Part shown: piece by piece, positions 41,910-53,130 of the stretch | Numbering within the stretch: position 1 is the stretch's first letter | Layout: each line of letters begins with the position of its first letter | Assembly (NCBI GenBank): GCA_964034945.1 | Contig: OZ035960.1 | Span: 75,614,585-75,678,584, forward strand | Direction: 5' to 3' | Origin: Chrysopilus asiliformis | Lineage: Eukaryota > Arthropoda > Insecta > Diptera > Rhagionidae | DNA: 64,000 nucleotides | Translations under genes and position numbers: made by a program | The notes under the pieces: model-generated | The model's input: only the letters and a program-made list of their open reading frames with translations | The model's database searches: none | What the model was told of the DNA's origin: nothing

Positions 41910-44213
41910 TGTAATATAAAAAAATTTCATTCCATTACGTAGCATGGTTTTTATTTCGTTACACGCTATATGAGAACCAGTATTTGAAAAATTGTGGCAT
42001 GCAATTTATCTATACGAATACTGGGTGCTACTCTGTGATTTTGTTTAATTTCCAGGTTTTACAACAAAATCATGTAACAAAAAAAATCGTTTTTAAAATA
42101 GAAGCTAGAGACACATAATAAGATAATTTAAAAAAAAAACGCAAAATCATTTTGTTATTTCGTTTTTGTGTTACGTTAGGTTATTTATACTTTATTGGTC
42201 AATGTAATATCCTTGCTTGTTTTTAAGCAATATATAGATTGAATTTTCATACTAACGTAATTCGGTATACATTTATTTAAAATATTCCTATTGTTCTATA
42301 CAAAGAACAAGCTTTTTAGTATTTAAAAATTATTTTTTTTTGTCACAATCACTAAAAATTTGTGACGAATTCGAATCACAGGTTTAGAGTTTAGTAAAGG
42401 CAGCAGGGAATTCGAATACGCCATAAATTGTTATTCAGCCGGTAATACAGGAAACTTAGTAACGAATTTCTAAATTTTCACTTAATTTTTTCTAATATAT
42501 CTACACGACCAAATAGTCATCCACAAACATTTCAACAGTCCTCCACAGTTCTATTATCCAAAAATACACATTTATCTCCAAAAACGTTTTTTCCTTATTT
42601 TCTTCGAACTATACACAAAATAAAAATTTTTCTTACACTGACTTTGATAAGTGACAAAGAACGTTATTAAAATGTAAAATACATAGCCATCATTCGCGAC
42701 ACAGTAAAAATGTTTTTGCTAAAGAAAAATTATTCAAACTTTGTTTTGATAATGGGAAAGGAACAAAAGTCACTTGGAGCCAGACACACAGAAATAAATA
42801 AGGGAAACGCGTTTATATATAGATATATAGTCGGTATATATATATGTTAATTATTTGAAAACGTATCTGGGTCGCTAGAAAAAACAATATATATTTATAT
42901 ATGTTTGTTTATGCTTTGGCTACGTTTTCAAGTAATTAAAAGATAAAGCCTTTCAGAAATTGTTTGCTTTTTTGGATATTGAAATTTTTGTTATCTTTTT
43001 GTTAAAGAGATAGTCACACCTTGTTGCAAAAGTTTTTTGTATTTAAAGATATTCAGAATTTTTTAACTAGAACAAACTGTCAATATTTTTATTTTTTTTA
43101 TTTTTCGTGACGTATTTGAACGCGGGACTGCACTTATATGAACTGATCCATAGAGAATCCCTAACGCATAGACCAGGCCCCGCTATATTCTGTAGAATCT
43201 TTCAATCTTATGAGATTTCATCTTGTTTTCATTCCAACATTCTCTACTAAGGATTCAAGCATGCGCATTTAGTCGAAAGCTCACTTTTTAAACGAACTGT
43301 AGAGAATAATGAGCTATTTACTGGGATAATATAAGTGAAAGATCGAGCTTTTTACTCTTTATAATTTCAGTAAACACAACATTAGGAATATGAAAACTTT
43401 ATTTGATTTTTAAATTTCTTATGAGTGCCTTTGTTCCCTTTTTCCGTTAAACCGTTAATTAACGACTGGGTTTATTTTCGGTAGGACTTAATACCAAGAA
43501 GATATAACGCCACAGCTTAACACTCTTTTAAAAATCACTATATAAAATGGCATATTTTTTCAACACGGAGAGAAATTTTTTTCCTGTTTTTGATGGGAAC
43601 GCGTCAAAAAAAGTTGGCAATAGCTCCAATCAAATTCGGTAATTATTCCTGTCAAGGTAGGAACGTTTCTAATAAAAATGTTGGAGTTGTTTCCACCGTA
43701 CAATGGGGATTATTCCCATTCTACGATGCCAGTGATTCGCATTATTTTTGTACTCGTAATTTTTCTTTTTTTTCGTGTGAGTGTTTTGAGATCCCGAAAA
43801 TTCCTTCTAGTGGGGCTCAGACATGTTTGGTCTGTAGCAGCCAGGAGGAGCATGTTCCTAGTTCGAAAGCCCACTTAATCGCCCTCCGACCTGCGCACAA
43901 TATAAAATCGACTTGAAACCTTTTATACGACGAGCTTGGTCTTCACAAGCGAATTATATGTGCAGACATAAATTGAATGGGAAAATACCGAATTTGATTA
44001 GAACTATTACTAGTTAGTTTGGACGCGTTCCAATTAAAAATAACACGGTATTTAGACTGATTCTGGCAAAAATTGGAAATCTTTAACTAGGGACTGGAGC
44101 AATTCCCATTTTCTGATACCTGAACTAAAAATTTAGAATAGGAACTATTGTCGCATATATTACAAGAATTTTGGCAATAAGATCTCCAAATATAGGAGAA
44201 ATTGCCGAAATTG
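41910..44213. other. Unassigned AT-rich sequence
   Basis: Contains TA-rich runs near 42810-42900. A 108-codon frame at 43590-43916 has no recognisable domain and atypical composition, so I do not call it. No other gene is supported. Confidence 0.4.
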
Positions 44214-44600
44214 ATGGCTTATTATCTATTATAATAAAATTGTAAGGGGGACATTTTTTTTAATTTTTGATTTTCTTAGAATTTTTAATATACATTGATG
44301 CATTTTATCGTACTGATACCAAAAATAGCATATTTAAAAATTTTGTTTTTTCTGTCTGTTTGTCTGAACGTTTGTTCCGGCATCACGCGAAAACGGCCAA
44401 ACCGAATTCGCGGAACCTTTGCACACAGGTAGAGTTACTTGCAGAATAAAGAATAGGATACTTTTTATTGACCTCCCCACTCTCCATGATAACTTTTGAA
44501 GCGTTCAACGAATTGCGATGCGGTTTTCACAAGTTATCCTTTAGAAAAAATTCTACGCCCAATAATATCTACGCCCTTCTTTCTCTGTGAATTCCCTCAC
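44214..44600 (+). repeat. Helitron-like leader repeat, copy 1
   Basis: Starts near TATTATAATAAAATTGTAAG, then has TGTCTGTTTGTCTGAACG, CGGCCAAACCGAATTCG, ACCTTTGCACACAGGTAG and a CGTTCAACGAATTGCGATG segment. Copy 2 is at 45627-45960 in the same orientation, with a Tc1 element between them. A GTCT-rich leader followed by CCGATT...TTTGCACACA is also found in other families here. Confidence 0.6.
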
Positions 44601-44715
44601 TAGCTATCTTCTACAATTCAGAAAGCATTTAAATCAAGTTGTCTCCATTGGAGAGGCCATCCATGAAGGACATTTTTTGCGCACTTAATTTTAATCTTTT
44701 ACCATTATCTATCTA

Positions 44716-45623
44716 CAGTGTGTTCCACAGAAACGTGTGTCGCAGCAATTTTTTATACTTGCTTGCACAAGTGTGTGTGATGCCAATTTTCTTTGCTTAT
44801 ACTATTGCCTTTTTCGCGCTATAATTAATTTTTCAGTACAGTGTCATATTTTGGTAAAGTAAGACTAAAGACCTTATGAGTGCGGTATACAAAAAGCGTT
44901 TCGAAGTGGTGTTCCTAGTTTTGCATCATCCCAAAGGTCCCAAAATGAGTGCAAAAATGGCGGCAAAATACACAAAGACCTCAGTTTCATTCGTGAATAA
45001 GTCGGTAAAGAGATTTAGAGAATGTGGAAATGTTGATGATAGCCCAGGCAGGGGCAATAATACTGTGACATATTTTCCGCACATTTCAGCACATGGTTTT
45101 GGAAAATTGGTGGCCTTCACACAAAATCTTAATTCTGAATTCATAATCAAATTATATCAAAAAAATTTGTTGAAGTCCGCAGAGAAACTATATGGAGCTA
45201 GAAATCAGGACTCAAGAAGATAACGACCCGAAACATCGAAGTTACCGGTGCACATCATGGAAAGAAGATCATGGAATAGTAACATTGGATTGGCCTTCAC
45301 AGAGTCCAGATGCAAATCCAATCGAAAATGTCTGGTCTGTAATGAAACATAAGTTAAAAGGAAGACATATTACGACCACACGACAACTTATACGGGCTAT
45401 TAAAAGGGTTTGGATGACTTTGGATCTCGATTATGCAGCAAAATTAAGTGAAAGTTGTACCAGAAGATGCCAACCCATTATTGATAATAACGGTGACTGG
45501 ACCCATTATTAAATTAAATTGCGCAAACGGTTTTTATCTATATTTTAATAAATGTCTTGAAAAAAAATAATTCGGAGCGTTTTACTATGTTTTTTTCAAT
45601 ACACGTTTCTGTGGAACACACTG
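44716..45623 (+). mobile_element. Internally deleted Tc1-like element
   Basis: The ends CAGTGTGTTCCACAGAAACG and inverse are flanked by TA (44714-44715 and 45624-45625). Its 908 bp is shorter than an intact Tc1 of this type (about 1.3 kb). The transposase frame inside has a deletion and a frameshift. Confidence 0.9.
44876..45512 (+). pseudogene. Tc1-like transposase, internally deleted and frameshifted
   Basis: ATG 44876 starts a helix-turn-helix region (KYTKTSVSFVNKSVKRFREC, then DDSPGRG). After a deletion the frame continues in the catalytic core as GFGKLVAFTQNLNSEF and NLLKSAEKLYGARNQDS. A frameshift near 45215 moves to QEDNDPKHRSYR, VTLDWPSQSPDANPIENVW and the C-terminus. The first catalytic Asp block is deleted; the second (D-N-D-P-K-H) and the E of N-P-I-E-N are present, which fits a DD34E Tc1 family. 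It cannot be active. Confidence 0.9.
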
Positions 45624-45626
45624 TAT

Positions 45627-46165
45627 ATAATAGAACTGTAAGGGGGTAGTTTTTTAATTTTGAATTTTTTTTTTAGAAATTTTAGTATAGATCGAAGTAT
45701 TTTAGCGTACTGTACTGATACCAAAAATATCCTTTTTAAAAATTTTGTTTGTCTGAATGTTTGTTCCGGCAACACGTGAAACCAGTCCAACCGATTTCGA
45801 CGAAACTTTGCACACAGGTACAGTTACTTGTAGAATAAAGGATAGGATACTTTTATTGACCTTCCCTGAAGGAATTCCGATCTGGTTTTCAACATTAGTG
45901 AGGGCAGCTCTCAAAACGCTAAGAAAAAATTTTCGACCAATAATATCCACCCAATAATTATGAGCAATAATTTTATTGTTTCAAAATCTATTTTGAATTT
46001 TTTCCCGAAATTTCTCAGTATAGACAGATAGGATAAACGTACGATTGGAGGCCGAACGACGAAAAGTTGGCGGAGGCCGCAGGCCGGCATGAACAGGGAG
46101 ACCAAAGGCCGACTGGTGGGTGAGGGGATGAACCCCGAATCGGTTCGTGGCGCAGCCCCTAATCA
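45627..46165 (+). repeat. Helitron-like leader repeat, copy 2, with GC-rich tail
   Basis: Repeats 44220-44575 in the same orientation (AACTGTAAGGGGGTAG, GTTTGTCTGAATGTTTGTTC, CCAACCGATTTCGACG, ACTTTGCACACAGGTACAG). It then runs into an unusually GC-rich stretch at about 46045-46165 that ends GGCGCAGCCCCTAA followed by T, which could be a CTRR-type Helitron 3' end. Confidence 0.5.
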
Positions 46166-46732
46166 ATACATATAATTGTGAGGTAAACAATAAAACTGTG
46201 AGATAAATATTTTTTTACGTGGATACGTCTTGGATTTTGGTTATGGGGGTACAAATTAGAAAATCGGCTTGCTGCCATGATAACAAATTTGCAATCGATG
46301 ATACTCGATAGTTTGTGGTGATATCGGAACAGAAACTGTGTTATAAGATGAGGCCTACATTAAAGCATTGTTTAGGGTATTTTGTTATGTTAACTTATGT
46401 TCAATTATTTTTTTAAAGATCAAAATCAAAATTTTTACTGCCGCTGCTATGCTGTGTTTGCTGCTTGTAGTACAGATTTCACATTTATACTTTTTTTATG
46501 CTTCTCCTTTGTGTGTATTGATTGAATCTGATGTATTGAATGTCATGTTATTTCGTTCTTTTCGCTCTTAAAACTTTCGTTCTTAACGGCAAAAGCGTTT
46601 GCTGTGGTTTCCGACTCTCGTTCTTGGAAACGAAAATTATTTCTATTTAAGTTTTCGCTTCTTGTTCAAAGCGGTCTGTGGGTCTCGCATAAAAATGAAT
46701 GAAAGCCTCGAGCGATGGCTGTTGGGTATGAT

Positions 46733-48007
46733 CATAGTTTAGAGATATATACACTGTAGAAAATGAATTTGAATTTAAACCGAAAAATGGGGTAAAAACG
46801 GGGTAAATTTGCAAAAACGTCGTAAAATTTCGAAAAAAAATCAGAATTTAGCTCGCACACCATTTAAGTTGTAAAATCACCCAAAAAACATTAATCTTAC
46901 ACTAGAAATAGGGTAATTTTAAACCTTGCGTAAAATTTCGACCAATATTCGTATTTTTACTCTCATTTTGGTGTAAAAACACGCTCGCAGGGTATTTTTG
47001 CATTATTGTACGGACAATTTAACCTTAACCTTATAATTCGCATAAGGTTTGTGGCATCGGAGTATAAATACTCGAATCGAGTTTTACTCTACCAAAATCC
47101 TGTGTGGCGCCTGCCACATGGCAGACATGCCCGGGAAATTTGGATGTGAAAACATCCGCAAAAATAATATATTATTTTTTTTTTCAGACCGTATAAGCCG
47201 AGAAATTCTAATACCATTTTCGGTGTAATTTTAAACAAAAAATGTCGTAAAATTACACCTTTAAGACGCGGTTTTGCTACCAAATAGGAGGAAAATTACA
47301 ACAAAAATGTGGTAATTTTAAACATCCATGTCGTAAAATTACACCCGTATTGTACTTTTACTTCTTATTTAGCTTATAGTTCCCCCGTAAAAGAGGCTTT
47401 TGTACGCCACAAAATGAGTAAAAATGCATAGCTTTTAAGCCATTACGACTCGGTGTAATTTTACCCCTATTATCGTAGGAAAATGGTTTCCTACGATAAT
47501 AGGGGTAAAATTACAATAAAATTTTCTAGAGTGTAGTTAGGAAACGCGTAAGAAATTTTTTCCTCAAGAAGAGTACATTATCGTCTGTTTCATTTGCTTT
47601 GTAAAGACACTAATTGCTTTTGTGTGAGAAATGCAAAACTCGCGGGATATTTCGTATTGTCGGCAGAAAATTCCGTAAAATGTTCCTTGCCAGGCATTTT
47701 TTCTATTTAAGCAACGTAACAAGTGAAATAAAAGTGTTTTTTTCCTAAAAAATCCTATCGCCATTGACAGTTAAAGAAATTGTGAAAGGCCGCTGGCGGC
47801 CCTTGTGTATGTGTTGGTCCAATATTTTGGTTTGTTCTGTGCGAGTATTACAAAATGATTTTTTTCAACAAGTCCATTTGAGCTAAATGATAAAAAGAGA
47901 GAAATGATGCTGTCGACTACGGAATGATGCTGTCGACTACTTCTTTCTACAGGCGGCAAACGGAAAACCACGTTTGTGTCTTATCTATAGTAAGTCTCTA
48001 ATCTATG
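46733..48007. mobile_element. CATAG-family element (non-hairpin member)
   Basis: The ends CATAGTTTAGAG and inverted CATAGATTAGAG are flanked by the 7-bp duplication gtatgat (46726-46732 and 48008-48014). Once the internal MITE (46752-47533) is removed, the left end reads CATAGTTTAGAG-ATATA-GTTAGGAAACG, like the two hairpin elements. The right portion (47536-48007) has no recognised domain and contains a tandem pair of GAATGATGCTGTCGACTAC near 47903-47940. Confidence 0.8.
46752..47533. mobile_element. TA-flanked MITE rich in GTAAAATT motifs
   Basis: The ends CACTGTAGAAAAT and inverse (ATTTTCTAGAGTG) are flanked by TA. Inside, GTAAAATTTCG, GTGTAATTTTA and GTAAAATTACACC-like motifs recur about ten times on both strands. 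A hairpin CCCCTATTATCGTAGGAAA with its mirror lies at 47464-47512. Non-coding. Confidence 0.7.
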
Positions 48008-48211
48008 GTATGATGCACACACACATATAAGTATGTATTTTACTACTGAGAGAACGATATTTCGCTCCCATCCAAGGTGTATCAACTAGAGAGGTGGAGT
48101 ACTCCCGTTTGTATCGTACACACCAAGCGCCAGTGTGAGTGTGCTGTGACGTAACAACCGCGCTCTGAATGCACCGATGAATATAAGTTTATCTCGGCAG
48201 TATCAAACACC

Positions 48212-48388
48212 AAACGATTTCGATGGTGGGTAGATAAATATCCAGAAAAAAAAACTTTCCACCAGTTTCCTAAAAATAAGGAGTTAAGGAAAAAATGGTT
48301 ACGATTTTGCTCAATTTCAATTAAAAAAGATAACGCACGTTTAGCGTTATGCTCACTGCCCTTTGATAGCAGTGCTTTTGAAAATTAG
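48212..48388 (+). pseudogene. THAP-domain remnant with a lost zinc ligand
   Basis: The frame KRFRWWVDKYPEKKTFHQFP, KNKELRKKWLRFCS, then LALCSLPFDSSAFEN, ends at TAG 48386-48388. It matches the second half of a THAP domain (F-x-x-F-P-x-x-x-x-L-R-x-x-W...C-S-x-H-F...F). The zinc-binding His is Pro here (C-S-L-P-F), and the N-terminal Cys pair is not visible in frame. THAP domains direct P- and Kolobok-type transposases to their DNA; this copy is probably non-functional. Confidence 0.7.
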
Positions 48389-48542
48389 TTAAAATTGAAG
48401 CTTTTGAACAAAAAAAAATGAAACAAACTCTAAGGCGAGGAAGTAGGTATATTTCATTTTATTTATTGAAATAAGTGCACTCAATCACAACTGTTCTTCT
48501 CAATGGAGATATTTTTCTCATTTTTTCTTTGATTTTGTCCTG

Positions 48543-48683
48543 ATTAATAGATATGCTAAACTTCGTGTTAACATTCGATGTAAGCAATTTAATCAAAAAC
48601 TTAAGGAACAGAAAATACTGAAAAAAAAGCGTAGAGCGGACGAAGATTTTCGTCAATCTAAATTAAGGAAACTTAATCAATAA
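48543..48683 (+). pseudogene. Basic C-terminal frame of the THAP element
   Basis: Open frame INRYAKLRVNIRCKQFNQKL, KEQKILKKKRRADED and FRQSKLRKLNQ, then TAA at 48681. It is lysine/arginine-rich and helical. It has no assignable domain but sits where the end of the element's protein could be. Confidence 0.3.
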
Positions 48684-48836
48684 TGTACTAAAAAAAATAC
48701 AAATAAAAAATACTTTCCATTCAAACTAACTCTATTTTAATATATACATATTGTATATACTCTTTAATTTGATCTATTTGTACGTTATATTAAAACACCT
48801 AAACAAAAAAAAACTATATAAACATGTCAGATCTAA

Positions 48837-49279
48837 CACCGCGTCTTGATTAACCATTTTTCATCCGAAGAAATATCTCACCGCAATGAGATTTTTTTGA
48901 CATCTGGGCCGAAAATCTCTTGAAATTTTATTTCTCAAATTGGCAATGAAAAAAACACCCAGTCGCCGCTCTCGTAATTAATGCAATACGTGAAATTGAA
49001 AAGGCTGAAACAGAAGAACAGACGAAAAGAAAAACCTCTTAATGTTATTTATTCTCTTCCAAAGCTTTTTGTATAGTATTTTGTAAAAATTAGTTATTTT
49101 TGCAATTACTTGTCGGGAGAAATTGGATTCCGTCATCTTGAATTGTGAAATTCCAAGAAATTTTGCTATTGCAAGATTTCAAGAAACTTCTCTCTGGGAT
49201 TTTTCCCCTCCGTCAACTCGAGCTCTGATTGGTCAATCAAAAATCTCTGCGATGAAAAATCCCAGGTCAAGACGCGGTG
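48837..49279. mobile_element. Harbinger-type MITE nested in the THAP element
   Basis: The ends CACCGCGTCTTGA and inverse are flanked by TAA (48834-48836 and 49280-49282). The AATGAGATTTTT/CAAAAATCTCTG arms are also mirrored. Non-coding; a 60-codon frame across its right end is incidental. Confidence 0.75.
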
Positions 49280-49647
49280 TAAGTAATCGCATAAATCTCC
49301 CATAAGAAACCACTGGCACCTTCGATTCTGTTTAGCGGTTGTGACGTCACACGCGCAATATTTGATAGTAGTGGACGGGAGTACTCCACCTCTCTAGTTG
49401 ATACACCTTGGCTCCCATCATTAAAGTTCTGTTCAGGGTTGTGACTTTTGATTTTCGAAATCGTAGTAAATCGGCCGAAAAATAGTAGTAGAATCGATGA
49501 AATTGTAGTAAATTTATGTAAAACCTTCGTCATTATATATATAACTAATTTGAACGAAAGACTAGAAATGGGAGCGTTTGAACACTGTATGTATGATATT
49601 TATTTCATACTTCTCTTATCATAAACCAATTATAAATAAAATTATTA

Positions 49648-49897
49648 TACCCGTATGGTGAAACCTAATATCTCAAAAACGGTGCATCTTATCAAAAAAG
49701 TGCAAGAACAAAAGTTATTTAGGATATGATTCTACATAAAACTCCCATACATCAAAATCCGATTGGAATAAATTTTTAAAAAATCTTATTGAAAAGTTTG
49801 ACTTCAAAGTGGAATTTTGTTCGAGTTTTGATCCGAATATCACCATACGGGTCTCCAATGATTGCCAGATTGGCAATTATAGCTTTTGTTATGTTTT
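49648..49897 (-). repeat. Internally deleted TATACCC unit, second copy of the junction
   Basis: TATACCCGTATGGTGAAACC joins directly to TAATATCTCAAAAACGGTGC, the same deletion as at 32940-32967. The unit then continues to ATTGCCAGATTGGCAAT. Its far end is longer than in the other copy. Confidence 0.75.
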
Positions 49898-51389
49898 CAT
49901 GTGCCAAATATCTTGAGAACCGTTAGGATACAAAAAATCTGTTAAAGCAAAAATTGCAGAAAATTTTATATCATTTACATTTTGTCATATTCATTTTTTA
50001 CTAAAAAGTCATTGTCATTACCAAAACTTTCAATTTTAAGCTTTCTTAATCTATAATAAATCTTATGTTCCATAAAACCTTATAAGATGTATGAATTTTG
50101 TTAAAGATTTTATTATTTTAAATAATGGAGGAATATGTAAGTAAATGTTATGAGTCGAGAAATTTTTTCGGTTATATACTAAGTGCCAGCCCAGATGTTA
50201 TCGAAATATATTCAAAATATCACCGTAAAAATATTTTATATGATTACAAACAAATAAGAAAAATAAATTCAATTTTATTCTAGCGGATTGACATTTTATC
50301 ATAAAATAACTGCAAAAGCCATTAGGGCCAAGTTGAATTCTTGTCAAGTGTGAAGCGTGTGCAATGAAAGAGATTTTCTCATGTACATGTTAAGCGAAAA
50401 CGCAAAATAAAGGGTGTTCAAACTACATTAAAAAAATGTTTTTGGGTTATCGATAGCATCACACACGTAAGCATTTGGAAGAAGTTTGGATATATAGCTT
50501 CGTTTATTAAGGAAATACAACAATAGGTGATAAGTGTTATCCTTAAAATTACTCTTCTCTTGGAAAATTGTATGTTGGATAAGTAATACAGAGCTGATAA
50601 GTTATACAAAAAATCCATACAGGTAGAAATTATTGAAAAATTTTAAATCCTAAGGTCAAATACTCCCTTAAATTAGGGTTTTCATCCTGTTATCTTTTTC
50701 CCCGTACTCTGTTCTCTATTCAAGGGCGCCAGGAGGGGTTTTTTTTTAAATTCAGGTAACATAGTGCAGCCCTGCAAAAGCAGCGCTGGGACACATAAAA
50801 AATATTGCCCAGACGCCTTAAATACAGGAGAATGTCTGGATAAAAACGGGAAAACAGATAAGCTACAAAACAAAATTCAGTCGTTGCTGTTGCTACGCTA
50901 GCCTGACCACAATCTCTTCGGGTCTTATTTACAATTCTCTAGACATGCTTAGATAGTCCAGTTAGACGATCTTATCCCATGGCATTTCTAAGGTCAGCTG
51001 ATGATGTTGACACGGGAAACGTGGCCAAAATTTTAAAAAGCCGGTGTACTCGCGGAAAGAAATGAACAATTTTTTGTTCACATTCCTTAAATATTCTGAT
51101 TGCAGTATAATCACCGGTGACTGTTGCCCATTTTACCAAATTTCATACTCATTCAACAAACCATCTAGAATTTCGTTGTGATGGTACATCGGTTAAATCT
51201 CTTTAAACTACTTTTTTCATTGGGGTATAAATTGAAGGGTAAGGGGGGAATATTATCATGCTATATATTTTTGGAATGTACTCTTCAATACCTTTCATTT
51301 GAGGTACCGCACCCCCCCCCCCCAAAGTTTCATACAAAGTTTGGGAACCTCTGGAGGAGGCAAAGGAGGTGAGCGACGGCTAAAAATAC
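49898..51389. other. Unassigned sequence with one ATATCT block
   Basis: 49905-49990 (AAATATCTTGAGAACCGTTA, then TTGCAGAAAATTTTATATC) matches the block family at 18505 and 54860. Nothing else is supported. Confidence 0.4.
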
Positions 51390-51830
51390 CCATTTCGGGT
51401 AGGAGCTACTCCCCCAGTCTCATTGTTGTACCAAAACGGAGAAACGCCACTATGAGTGTTTCTGGTAAATGGGAATGGGACGAAACTGTGGATTCCTTTG
51501 AAAATTTTCATATAAACTTTAATTAGTGCACTATTAATATTTAGATCGTTATGAACCAATGCTTCCCAGTCGGTACTCATAACAAAATTATTTAATTTAA
51601 CGTTATTTACTTGTTTTAAGTTCATTGAGAAGAAATTATCGCAAATGATTATTTCACTGGATGACGTAGCATTATAAATTAACGATGAACTGTTGTCTGA
51701 TTTCAATCTGCCAAATTTAACTCATTTTAAATTTGGCAGATTGAAATCACCGACGACTAGAACCTAATCATTAGGCGGTTGATTTGAAATAATATAACCA
51801 ATCGAAGCAACCATAGTTTTGTATGTAGTA
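51390..51830 (-). pseudogene. LINE endonuclease/linker remnant
   Basis: On the minus strand the sequence gives TYKTMVASIGYIISNQPPND, a stop, then VLVVGDFNLPNL (the G-D-F-N-x-P motif of AP-type LINE endonucleases). It continues as IICDNFFSMNLKQVNN, STDWEALVHNDLNINSALIK and KGIHSFVPF, the linker between endonuclease and reverse transcriptase. A 21-base inverted duplication (GATTTCAATCTGCCAAATTT and mirror at about 51704-51749) falls in the motif. No reverse transcriptase follows. Confidence 0.6.
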
Positions 51831-51834
51831 GCAT

Positions 51835-53130
51835 AGACAAATTATATAAAGACTGTTTTTTTCTAACAACTCAACTTAGTGCAAAACCGAAATTCAAAAT
51901 AATACCCCATCGTGACGTAGCAGCTGCCGACTAGCCACAAGCAGCCGTGGTGATCGCCTATACATGCCGCTGCTTATATTCGCCCTTTGTTAAAACCAGT
52001 TTTCGTTTCTAGTTCGTTTCTAGTTCGTTTTATTCTCGTTGAATTCTTATGCAAGCGACACGAAGCGGGGGCAAGTGTGTTTGGTGTTTTTTTTGTGTGT
52101 TTGTATTTTGTGTGTGTGTTTTTTTGTGCGTGCGTATTTTTTCCTTCCGCAGGTTTTCGATTTGAATATTTTGATTGCTAACAATAAATATGTGACATGA
52201 CAAAATTTTTAGTTTGTGTACGTTAAAATAATCAGCAAACTAAAAATTTTATCTTGTTATATTTTGTTCATATTTTTAAATTGCTTTGAGAATGTAAGTT
52301 TCAAGTTTTATCAAATTTCCACAGAATTGTAGTTTGATAAAGCAAGTAAATGCATTTTATTTAAACAATTTAAAGTATGATTTAAACAATTCAAAAAAAA
52401 GATGTGAATATTACAGACTTTCTTCTGCAATATTTAAAGTTTCTGAAAAAATATGTGAAAAATAATGTTTTTCAAATTATCTCATGAACCGTTAGAGATA
52501 TGTAAAAACTTCATACTCGACTTGAATGGAGCTTGAAAGTCACCTTTGTTTTTTTTTTAACTTTTTTCATTTGGATGTAGTTAGGGACCTAAAAAAAAGA
52601 TACCCGTATTTTTTTGTTTCGTGGAATAAATTCCAGTAGGCGGAGAGGAGGGGGTCAAAGTCGGCGAAAACTCGAATTGAATTGTAAAATTCAAATTAGT
52701 GACGAAATTTAAAATATCTCAAGAAAAATAGCAACAACTTCAAAGAAGGTTTGAAAGTGTCAAAATACTTCCAGAAACTCAAAATTTTCACAGATTTATT
52801 CCAAACGGAAACTTTCTCAAAGAAAAAAAATTTTTCTTTTAAATGAATTTCTAATTAATTTTAAACTCCTAAAACTTTTGAGTTAATATTATGTACAGAA
52901 AACATAAAAACTAATCGAAAATCAGTAAACTATATACAATTTTCTTGTATTAGAAAACTACGATTTCGGTAAAACTTCATTTGAAAACGATTTCAATGTT
53001 TTTCTTCGGCCAAGCGACATGCTCCGCTGCTCGTGTGCGCTGCCAACCGCATGCATATCTGCTGCTTTGGGGGATTATTTTTCAAAGCTGAGTTGTTAGA
53101 GAAAAACAGTCTTTATATAATTTGTTTATG
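51835..53130. mobile_element. 1.3-kb inverted-repeat element with ACAAATTATATAAAG ends
   Basis: The left end ACAAATTATATAAAGACTGT and its inverse at about 53107-53130 extend through TTCTAACAACTCA. A subterminal AAGCGACA block occurs near both ends. The interior has one ATATCT-type block (about 52480) and no coding signal. The target duplication is not evident. Confidence 0.65.

Larger units (their letters stand above)
48073..49410 (+). mobile_element. THAP-bearing transposon with 7- or 9-bp duplication
   Basis: The ends CAAGGTGTATCAACTAGAGA (continuing GGTGGAGTACTCCCG) and inverse pair over about 36 bases. The flanks are gctcccatc on both sides. This can be read as a 9-bp duplication with CAAGG ends, or as ctcccat (7 bp) with CCAAGG ends. 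The interior holds a THAP remnant (48212-48388), a basic C-terminal frame (48543-48683) and a nested TAA-flanked MITE. The superfamily is unresolved. Confidence 0.8.
46207..49647 (+). repeat. CATACCCAACAGCC family, copy C (split twice)
   Basis: Starts ACGTGGATACGTCTTGG and ends TTATAAATAAAATTATT. It is interrupted by the CATAG element (46733-48007) and the THAP element (48073-49410). Removing both restores CTGTTGGGTATGATGCACAC and TTCGCTCCCATCATTAAAG, which match copies B and D. It is followed directly by the deleted TATACCC unit, as in the composite at 32746-33712. Confidence 0.8.

Noticed and set aside
43590..43916. 108-codon frame
   Set aside because: No recognisable domain, no homologous repeat in the window and no splice or promoter context.
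51178..51526. Plus-strand frames with poly-C derived Pro run
   Set aside because: They overlap the minus-strand LINE endonuclease remnant, which has clear motifs, and cross a C homopolymer.
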